Source of the DNA: Bacteroidota bacterium
GTDB taxonomy: Bacteria > Bacteroidota > Bacteroidia > Chitinophagales > Chitinophagaceae
Length of the DNA: 44,458 nt
Direction of reading: 5' to 3'
Assembly: GCA_005789565.1 (NCBI GenBank)
Contig: SXXL01000036.1
Coordinates: 1 to 44,458 of the forward strand
The notes beneath the pieces were generated by a model. That model did no database searches and was not told the DNA's origin. It saw only the letters and a list, made by a program, of their open reading frames with translations. This document shows, piece after piece, positions 36,000-42,529 of this stretch. Each line of letters opens with the position of its first letter. Position 1 is the first letter of the stretch. The position numbers and the translations under genes were made by a program.

Positions 36000-38319
36000 A
36001 AGGATAACTGATCCCCAATTGAAATTGATCGGCATCAGACCATTTCTGGTAGCCAAACCATTTGTTCTGGACGTTCGCGTTGGCGGGGGTGGGACTGGGA
36101 TCCTTGGCTTTATAAGAATAATCGAGCCGCACTACAAAAAAGCTGAAGTCGATCCGCAGTCCGGTTCCTACACCTACGGCCAGGTCTTGTCCGAGCCGAC
36201 CAAAGGAGAAGATCTCCTCCGGAGCTCTTCCCGGAGCTTTTTTGAGATACCAAATATTGCCGATGTCGGAGAAGAGGGCTCCTTGAACTTGAAAGCCGGC
36301 AAACCGGAAAAAGGGGAATCGGTATTCGATGTTGGCTTCCAGTTGCATATCACCGTAGCGTTCGGGTAGTCCCCGATTCCCGAAATCCTGGATCGAGGAG
36401 CCGGGTCCGAGTTTACGAAGTGACCAGGCCCGCATGCTATTGGGACCGCCTGCGAAATATTGCCGGAATAGGGGTAGATTACTTCGCTTGAGGGGATTGC
36501 GGGTGGAGTTGAGCGCCCATCCGGCACCGGCGAACAGGTGCAAGGCCAACGATGTTTTCTTGAATTGGATCTTATGGGCCAAGTCAAGATCGAGTTTGAG
36601 AAAGCGAAACAGGTTCGAGTCCAAGAATTTATTACGGACCATGCCGGTGATCAAGCCGGATTCCTCCGCATTGAGGCGGATGTTGGTGGTACGGTTGTTG
36701 CGTTGTTTGGTCCAACTGGCTCCCGCCATGCCGGACACGATCAATCCGTCGGCAAAGATGTTTCGCAACAGGGCGTTGCTGTCGATCAGTTCTTCCAACT
36801 TTTCCCTTCGTTTGATGAAAGAGAGTTCGATGTTGGGCAGCCGAAAGGTGAAAAGGGTGTTGCGCACGCGAAAGTCATATCCCCAGGCGGCGTTCAGGTT
36901 GGTGACATTGACGAGAAATCTACGTTCGGTATTGGAGGCACTGATGGAAAGGATCGAACGGAAATTATCCAGGACGCTGTCGGGCAACCACCGTAGGGCG
37001 GGTACGGCGCGGGGAAAGTACAAGTTGTGGCTGAGCGAGATCTGTTGAGTTTGTATGAACCGAACATCCGTGACGGTGTCTCGCCCGGCTTCCACGCCGT
37101 AGCGAATGTTGGTGTTGGATTGTATGGCGCGACGGGCCAGGTTCCGATTCTGGAATCCCACGTTCACCGCCAAGCCGAACAGGTTCCCAGAGAGGATACT
37201 TTGATTGTTGCTGCCTTCAACGTTGGCCTGGAAGGCTCCTTTTTTCCCGGGGATCATGCGAATCAAAAAATCAGTCGTATCGGTACCGGCCCGTGGGAGT
37301 TGGTCGATGTTCACCAACCGCCAAGTGCCCAGGGCATTCAATCGGTTGAGGGTATTGGTATAATCACGCTGATCGTATCGTTGTCCCGGATGCAGATAGA
37401 TGTTGGGTTCCAGGATGCGGGGAATGAATAGATTTCGTTTGCTGACCACGGTCAGGTTTTCGGTATAGGCGGTATCGCCTGTTTGCAGGGATTCATTGCC
37501 TTCTAGATCGGGGTATACGGTGATCCGCCCCACGTGGTAACAAACCAATTTGGCGGAATCGATCCCGTCGCGCAAGATCCATTCCAAGTTGGCGGTCGGA
37601 TTCTCCTTTCGGGCCCGGAGTTTTTCCAGTTGACGTAATTCCTCGAAGGGGTCGAGGGTGGGGGTGAGCACGCTTCTGTCGAGCGTATCCCAGATCGCCA
37701 GCAGATCCTCCCGTCCAAAACGCAGGTAGCCGTTGTTTCGGAAAAGGGTGACCAGCCGACTCAACTCCAGGCTGATGGTTGATTTGGCAAAGGGGTCGCC
37801 TTGTTGAAGGAAAGATTCGTTGGCGTGTTCGATGGCCAACCGTTGGAGATTGCTGTCTTTGAAACGGTAACGGATCGAATCCAGCCGAACCGGTTTTCCG
37901 GGCCAGACCTGAAAGCGTACCGTGGTGCGTTGTTGGTGATCGCCTACTGGCTTGACGGTGGTGTCGACTCGTATCGAGTCGTGATAATACCCCTCGGCCA
38001 CCAGCAGGTTGCGCATAAAGCCTATGGATCTGTTGGCCGCAGTGGATTCATAGCGGGGCGGTTGCTTGAGTTCGCTGTAAAAAAGCTTGGAAACGGTGCG
38101 CACGCGCAAGCTATCATCCAGCTGGCCTTTGAGTCGGCTGGCCAAGCGGTTTTTTTCCGTATTGGTAAAATTGCCCTGAACCTGGATATTTGTCTGATAA
38201 ACGAAGGGTTGGTCCACGGGATATTGCTTCGGAATCACACCACAGCCAGTGCCGATACAGATCCCGAGTAGCGAGAGTAGCCGTCCGTTTTCCCGGAGTA
38301 CACGCCCAAAAATCCTCAT
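35989..38319 (-). CDS. TamL-like Omp85 outer-membrane assembly protein (lipoprotein)
   Basis: A 776-residue protein from the ATG at 38319, where a signal sequence with a possible lipobox (GTGC, cysteine about 26) begins. Open frame continues 49 codons upstream into the divergent gene but without credible coding. A POTRA region (about 35-360) is followed by the Omp85 barrel. The FAGGPNSMRAWSLRKLGPGS block is the Omp85 substrate-loop motif, with MRAW in place of the usual (V/I)RG(F/Y). The last strand is DQFQLGISYPFIL. TamA-type proteins that carry a lipid anchor (TamL) are known in Bacteroidota and work with TamB. Only 12 bases separate it from the divergent methyltransferase gene. Confidence 0.82.
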   Translation of the reverse strand: MRIFGRVLRENGRLLSLLGICIGTGCGVIPKQYPVDQPFVYQTNIQVQGNFTNTEKNRLASRLKGQLDDSLRVRTVSKLFYSELKQPPRYESTAANRSIGFMRNLLVAEGYYHDSIRVDTTVKPVGDHQQRTTVRFQVWPGKPVRLDSIRYRFKDSNLQRLAIEHANESFLQQGDPFAKSTISLELSRLVTLFRNNGYLRFGREDLLAIWDTLDRSVLTPTLDPFEELRQLEKLRARKENPTANLEWILRDGIDSAKLVCYHVGRITVYPDLEGNESLQTGDTAYTENLTVVSKRNLFIPRILEPNIYLHPGQRYDQRDYTNTLNRLNALGTWRLVNIDQLPRAGTDTTDFLIRMIPGKKGAFQANVEGSNNQSILSGNLFGLAVNVGFQNRNLARRAIQSNTNIRYGVEAGRDTVTDVRFIQTQQISLSHNLYFPRAVPALRWLPDSVLDNFRSILSISASNTERRFLVNVTNLNAAWGYDFRVRNTLFTFRLPNIELSFIKRREKLEELIDSNALLRNIFADGLIVSGMAGASWTKQRNNRTTNIRLNAEESGLITGMVRNKFLDSNLFRFLKLDLDLAHKIQFKKTSLALHLFAGAGWALNSTRNPLKRSNLPLFRQYFAGGPNSMRAWSLRKLGPGSSIQDFGNRGLPERYGDMQLEANIEYRFPFFRFAGFQVQGALFSDIGNIWYLKKAPGRAPEEIFSFGRLGQDLAVGVGTGLRIDFSFFVVRLDYSYKAKDPSPTPANANVQNKWFGYQKWSDADQFQLGISYPFIL

Positions 38320-38331
38320 GTAACAGTCGCC

Positions 38332-39060
38332 ATGATTAGCAAGGCCATCATCAAAGATATTCAAAATCTGTCCCACCGGGAGGCGCGTGCCGCACAGGGA
38401 GTTTTTCTGGCCGAGGGAATCAAGTGGGCCGAGGAATTGTTGCTTCATGCCCGACACCAGATCCAAGCGATCTATGCCGAGCGGAAATGGATTGACCGGT
38501 ATGCGTCACAATTATCAGGCATCGCGGTGCAGGAAGTGGACGACGTGTTGCTGGGCCGCCTGTCGCAACAAAAGTCACCGCAGGAGGTACTGATCTTGGT
38601 CAAACAATTTTCACGCACCCTTCAGCCATTTCGTGGGGGAATACACTTGGTGCTGTCGACCATACAAGATCCGGGTAACCTGGGCACGATCATCCGAACG
38701 GCCGACTGGTTTGGGGTGCAACAGATCCTCTGCAGTGCCGATTGCGCCGACCCATACCATCCCAAAGTCGTGCAAGCCTCCATGGGCAGCTTGATTCGAA
38801 TGTCGGTTATCCAAACCTCCTTGCCCGACTGGTTGGGCCAACAAAAAGACGTTCGGAAATGGGCTGCGGTGCTGAACGGGGCTGATTATACTACGGCCAC
38901 TGGCGAGGGTATCTTGATGATGGGAAATGAATCGAAAGGTCTTTCCCGAGATTGTATCGAGCTGGCCACCGACCCCATCACGATACCAAAAATTGGAGGG
39001 GCTGAATCCTTGAACGTGTCGGTAGCGACGGGCATCTTGCTGGCACAACTTTCCCGATAG
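38332..39060 (+). CDS. SpoU-family RNA methyltransferase (TrmH-like)
   Basis: A 242-residue SPOUT-class enzyme. An N-terminal substrate-binding domain (about 1-95, IKDIQNLSHREARAAQGVFLAEGIKW) precedes the knotted domain with motif 1 IQDPGNLGTIIRTADWFG, motif 2 GILMMGNESKGLS and motif 3 PKIGGAESLNVSVATGILLAQ. It likely 2'-O-methylates rRNA or tRNA using S-adenosylmethionine. The N-terminal domain is of the RlmB/TsnR-like type, but the exact target cannot be named. Its stop is one base from the stop of the convergent permease gene. Confidence 0.92.
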   Translation: MISKAIIKDIQNLSHREARAAQGVFLAEGIKWAEELLLHARHQIQAIYAERKWIDRYASQLSGIAVQEVDDVLLGRLSQQKSPQEVLILVKQFSRTLQPFRGGIHLVLSTIQDPGNLGTIIRTADWFGVQQILCSADCADPYHPKVVQASMGSLIRMSVIQTSLPDWLGQQKDVRKWAAVLNGADYTTATGEGILMMGNESKGLSRDCIELATDPITIPKIGGAESLNVSVATGILLAQLSR

Positions 39061-39061
39061 A

Positions 39062-40309
39062 TCAGCGGAACCGGATCGCTTGCACCGGCTGGATGCGACG
39101 CACCAGCCAGGAGGGTATCCAGGCGATGGCCAGCGAGACCAATGCCGTTCCGCCCAAGATGGCCAACACCTCTCCCCACACGATCTTGACCGCGGCCCGA
39201 TCGATGTAGTAAGCCTCTTCGGGGAGGCGAATGAATCCGGTGCTCATTTGCAGGTATAATAATCCCAAGCCCAGCAGTGTACCCAGAGCAATGCCCCAGG
39301 CCAGGATCCATCCGATCTGCTGGAGAAAAAGTTGTTGGATGCTGCTGTCGGGTGCTCCGAGTGCTTTGAGTACACCGATCATGCGTACGCGATCGAGTAC
39401 CAAGATCAGCAAACAGGTGATCAGGTTGATGACCGCTACGGCGATCATGAGGGTGATCAAGAGAACCCGGGTATTGTCCATCAACGAAAGCCAATCGAAA
39501 ATATTGGGGATCAGCCGGGTGATCGGAGTGGGGTCCCAAGTCTGCGGAAAATCCCGGATCGCATAGATCTCGTCGGCCACTTTTTCAGCTTGCCGTGGGT
39601 CCTCCACCATTAATTCATAGCCCCCGATACGGTCGCCGGACCATCCGTTCAATTGCTGGATCAGCCGCAGGTCGGCCAAGGCATAGAGTCGGTCGTAGGT
39701 GTCGATCCCCGTTTTAAAAATGCCGGCGATCTGAACTTGACGGGGACGAGGGGCCTGTTCTGCCTGTAAAAAATATAACACCAAACTGTCACCGGTCGAT
39801 TGCCGCAGGCGGTCTGCCGTGTGTTGCGAGATCAGGATACCCCGACTAAAGCCGCTGTCGGGCCAGGCTGGGGCCTTTCCTTTTTTCAGAAAGACCGGTA
39901 ATTGATCGAGAAAGAAAGAGCGGTCGACCCCTTTGATCATCAAGCCCTCCATCTCCTCGTTCGTTTTCAATACGCCGTACCGCGTGGCAAAAGCGTGTAC
40001 CGAGCGAACATTTTTCTTTTTGCGGATCGAATCCAGCAGCACCGTGTTTTGCAAAATGGGAAATTCTTCGGAGAGGAGTGATCGGGGTGCTTGTCGTTCT
40101 TGGATGCGGATATGTCCCCAAAAGCCGAAGACCTTATTCTGAATCGCCTCTTGAAAACCATTGACCAGCGAGACGGCGATGATCATCACGGCCACACTGA
40201 TGGTAGTGGCGATGATGGATATCCGCAGTATGAATCGCGCGAAGCTGCGATGCGGACTCCAAGCGATTCGCCGGGCTAAGAAAGGGATCAAGGAAAAGGA
40301 GCTGGACAA
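39062..40309 (-). CDS. LolC/E-type ABC transporter permease (FtsX/MacB-PCD fold)
   Basis: A 415-residue inner-membrane protein. It has an N-terminal helix (about 27-50, LRISIIATTISVAVMIIAVSLVNGFQ), a long periplasmic domain (about 55-260), and three C-terminal helices (about 275-300, 322-345 and 378-400) with the FtsX signature. The family motif VRMIGVLKALGAPDSSIQQLFLQQ is present. It fits the permeases that release lipoproteins from the inner membrane with a LolD-type ATPase, but no ATPase gene is adjacent. Translation starts at TTG: an in-frame TGA lies six codons upstream and no ATG is available. Its -7 box is 16 bases before that codon. Confidence 0.88.
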   Translation of the reverse strand: MSSSFSLIPFLARRIAWSPHRSFARFILRISIIATTISVAVMIIAVSLVNGFQEAIQNKVFGFWGHIRIQERQAPRSLLSEEFPILQNTVLLDSIRKKKNVRSVHAFATRYGVLKTNEEMEGLMIKGVDRSFFLDQLPVFLKKGKAPAWPDSGFSRGILISQHTADRLRQSTGDSLVLYFLQAEQAPRPRQVQIAGIFKTGIDTYDRLYALADLRLIQQLNGWSGDRIGGYELMVEDPRQAEKVADEIYAIRDFPQTWDPTPITRLIPNIFDWLSLMDNTRVLLITLMIAVAVINLITCLLILVLDRVRMIGVLKALGAPDSSIQQLFLQQIGWILAWGIALGTLLGLGLLYLQMSTGFIRLPEEAYYIDRAAVKIVWGEVLAILGGTALVSLAIAWIPSWLVRRIQPVQAIRFR

Positions 40310-40325
40310 GGTCCGCGTGTTTGCT

Positions 40326-40333
40326 CAAAATTA
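40326..40333 (-). promoter_or_regulatory. -7 box of the LolC/E-type permease gene
   Basis: The reverse strand reads TAATTTTG, an exact match to TAnnTTTG, 16 bases before the TTG start at 40309. It lies in the 63-base divergent gap with the T9SS plug gene. Confidence 0.45.
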
Positions 40334-40372
40334 GTCGACCCCGGCCTATTTATTGGTTAATATTGCGTTGAG

Positions 40373-41662
40373 ATGCGATCGTTTTTTCTTTTACTGCTGC
40401 TCCAGCTTCCGGGCGTCAACCCATGGTTGTCCGCGCAGTCCGCTGATAAGGTCTTCTCGAGTAAGATCCGCTCCGTCAAGGTCTTTCGGGTGGGCGACCC
40501 CGCCTCGTATCCAATCCTGTACCTGAACGCGAATGAGCAATTGGAGTTGCATTTCGATGACATGGACGGGGATGTAAAATTTTACTACTATTCTCTCCAG
40601 TTGTGCAATGCCGATTGGCGTCCGGCCAATCTGCCGCCCTTCGATTATTGGAGAGGATTTCTTTCGAACCGCATCGGCACCTACCGCTTGTCGAATCTCG
40701 TGCAAACTCGATACACGCATTATCAGGCGGTATTTCCGGAGCGAAACAGTGGTCCCACCCGGGGCGGCAATTATTTGTTGCGGGTATACCTGAACGACGA
40801 CACCAATCGGGTGGTCTTCACCCGGCGCATCTTGGTGGTCAATAAAAAAGTAACCGTCGGTGGCACCGTGCTTCAAGCTTTTCGGGGCGAGTATTTTCAA
40901 ACCCATCAGCGCGTGCTGGCAACCGTTAACACGCAAGGGTCTAACCTGCAGACCTTGTCGCCACAGGACCTCAAGCTCACCCTGCTGCAGAATTACACGT
41001 GGCCGACGGCACAGACCCTGGACCGCCCCACGATCTACCGATCCAATTATTATGAGTACGCCGAGGAGGAGACGACACGTTTTCCGGCCGGAAAGGAATG
41101 GCGTTGGGTAGACCTCAGAAGTTTGCGGTTGCGCAGTGAGCGGGTCAGCCGTATTGTGGACAGTGATACCAGCCGACGCATCGATGTGTATGTTACACCG
41201 GATGAGGATCGGGGCCGACAAGTCTATCTTTTTTACCGCGACCTCAACGGACTCTTCCTGACCGAAAACCGCGACAATCCCAACCCCTGGTGGCAAAGCG
41301 ATTATGCCTGGGTACATTTTACCTATATCCCCCCGGGGTATAAACCACTGGCGGGTAAACGTATTTACCTGCAAGGAGAGCTCTGCGGTTATGGAGCCGA
41401 GCCCGCTCAGGAAATGAAATTCAATGACTCGCTGGGTGTTTATCAGGGGAAATTGTACCTGAAGCAAGGATTCTACAATTATCGTTATACGGCGGTGTCG
41501 GACCCCAACCCGCAGTCAGTGCCTCCCATTGCCTCGCCCATTGAGGGTGATTTTTGGGGTACGGAGAACCACTATCTGTTGCTGTTGTATTTCCGTCCCT
41601 TCGGAGCTCGGGCCGATGAACTCATTGGCGCCGCCGAACTGCGTTCCAATTTCATGCGCTGA
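40373..41662 (+). CDS. Type IX secretion system plug protein (DUF5103)
   Basis: A 429-residue exported protein with a signal peptide (about 1-22, ending WLSAQ). The opening block IRSVKVFRVGDPASYPILYLNANEQLELHFDDMDGDVKFYYYSLQLCNADWRP matches the DUF5103/T9SS plug family. Other family phrases are NRIGTYRLSNLVQTRYTHY, GGNYLLRVYLNDDTNRVVFTRR and the C-terminal EMKFNDSLGVYQGKLYLKQGFYNYRY. It closes the periplasmic side of the SprA translocon. Together with the SprE-like gene at 3221 it indicates a functional T9SS. A TAATATTG box (one mismatch) ends seven bases before the ATG. Confidence 0.93.
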   Translation: MRSFFLLLLLQLPGVNPWLSAQSADKVFSSKIRSVKVFRVGDPASYPILYLNANEQLELHFDDMDGDVKFYYYSLQLCNADWRPANLPPFDYWRGFLSNRIGTYRLSNLVQTRYTHYQAVFPERNSGPTRGGNYLLRVYLNDDTNRVVFTRRILVVNKKVTVGGTVLQAFRGEYFQTHQRVLATVNTQGSNLQTLSPQDLKLTLLQNYTWPTAQTLDRPTIYRSNYYEYAEEETTRFPAGKEWRWVDLRSLRLRSERVSRIVDSDTSRRIDVYVTPDEDRGRQVYLFYRDLNGLFLTENRDNPNPWWQSDYAWVHFTYIPPGYKPLAGKRIYLQGELCGYGAEPAQEMKFNDSLGVYQGKLYLKQGFYNYRYTAVSDPNPQSVPPIASPIEGDFWGTENHYLLLLYFRPFGARADELIGAAELRSNFMR

Positions 41663-41681
41663 ACGCGATGCGTTATCTTTG
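41650..41681 (+). promoter_or_regulatory. Promoter of the SRP RNA gene
   Basis: TTTC at 41650-41653 (one mismatch from TTTG), a 20-base spacer and TATCTTTG at 41674-41681 form a Bacteroidota promoter just before the predicted RNA start at about 41684. The -33 part overlaps the last codons of the plug gene. Confidence 0.65.
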
Positions 41682-41683
41682 CC

Positions 41684-41788
41684 CCGGCAGGTCTTACACG
41701 ACCAGCTCCTGCTGAACCCTCCCAGGGCCGGAAGGCAGCAAGAGTAGGTGGTTGAGCGGTGCGATGTAATAAGCCTGCCACTTTTTTT
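41684..41788 (+). ncRNA. ffs: Signal recognition particle RNA, small bacterial type
   Basis: The sequence from 41684 has the SRP RNA signature. The internal-loop region GGCCGGAAGGCAGCAAGAG (41726-41744) is the conserved symmetric-loop motif bound by Ffh. The ends pair through GGCAGG (41686-41691) and CCTGCC (41774-41779), and a T-run (41782-41788) follows as a built-in terminator. No other gene in the gap explains the conservation. With Ffh it targets nascent membrane proteins to FtsY and the translocon. The exact 5' end is estimated from the -7 box. Confidence 0.92.
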
Positions 41789-41808
41789 ACACCTCTTTAT
41801 TCTACTAT

Positions 41809-42462
41809 ATGAAATTTTTCGTTGACACCGCCAACCTCGCACAGATCCGGGAAGCACACGAGCTCGGGATCTTGGATGGCGTAACCACCAATCCCTCCCT
41901 GATGGCCAAAGAAGGCATCAAAGGCGAGGCAGCGATCCTGAATCATTACAAGACCATCTGTGAAATGGTTGATGGTGACATCAGCGCGGAAGTGATCAGC
42001 ACCGAGTACGCGGCCATGGTGGAGGAAGGAAAAAAACTGGCGGCCATCCATAAGAACATTGTGGTGAAAGTGCCGATGATCAAAGATGGCATCAAGGCCA
42101 TCAAGTGGTTCTCCGATAACGGGATCAAGACCAATTGCACGCTGGTGTTCTCGGCGGGTCAGGCCATTCTCGCTGCTAAAGCCGGCGCAACCTATTTGTC
42201 TCCTTTTATTGGTCGGGTGGACGACACTAACTGGGATGGCATTGAACTGATCGCGCAGATCTCCAACATCTATTCCATTCAGGGATTCAAGACGCAGATC
42301 CTGGCCGCCTCGATCCGTAACGCCTTGCACATCGTTCGATGTGCCGAGGCTGGTGCCGATGTTTGTACCTGTCCGCTGGACTCCATCCTCGGCTTGCTCA
42401 AGCATCCGCTCACCGATATCGGGTTGGCGAAGTTTCTGGAGGATGCCAAGAAAACGGCCTGA
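41809..42462 (+). CDS. fsa: Transaldolase / fructose-6-phosphate aldolase
   Basis: A 217-residue TIM-barrel enzyme of the short FSA/TalC type. Diagnostic segments are MKFFVDTANLAQI, GVTTNPSLMAKEG, the Schiff-base strand KNIVVKVPMIKDG with K87, and TNCTLVFSAGQAILAAKAGATYLSPFIGRVDD. RNALHIVRCAEAGADVCTCP lies near the end. It moves or cleaves a dihydroxyacetone unit between sugar phosphates. Whether transaldolase or fructose-6-phosphate aldolase activity dominates cannot be told here. It lies 20 bases after the SRP RNA T-run and is followed by a strong terminator. Confidence 0.95.
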   Translation: MKFFVDTANLAQIREAHELGILDGVTTNPSLMAKEGIKGEAAILNHYKTICEMVDGDISAEVISTEYAAMVEEGKKLAAIHKNIVVKVPMIKDGIKAIKWFSDNGIKTNCTLVFSAGQAILAAKAGATYLSPFIGRVDDTNWDGIELIAQISNIYSIQGFKTQILAASIRNALHIVRCAEAGADVCTCPLDSILGLLKHPLTDIGLAKFLEDAKKTA

Positions 42463-42486
42463 TCCCTTCTTTGAAGACATAAAAAA

Positions 42487-42503
42487 ACCCCGGACGATCC
42501 GGG
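42487..42503. terminator. Bidirectional intrinsic terminator between fsa and glnN
   Basis: CCCCGGA-CGA-TCCGGGG forms a perfect seven-base-pair stem with a three-base loop, with A-run before and T-run after. It can end transcription from both convergent genes. Confidence 0.93.
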
Positions 42504-42529
42504 GTTTTTTTATGATGGGGTTTTTCTGC

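Noticed and set aside
38320-38466. Upstream extension of the TamL-like gene by 49 codons
   Set aside because: The stretch lies inside the divergent methyltransferase gene and the signal sequence begins at the ATG at 38319.
40391-41467. A 358-residue open frame on the minus strand opposite the T9SS plug gene
   Set aside because: The plus-strand frame carries a signal peptide and DUF5103 blocks; the opposite frame shows no motif and lies wholly inside it.
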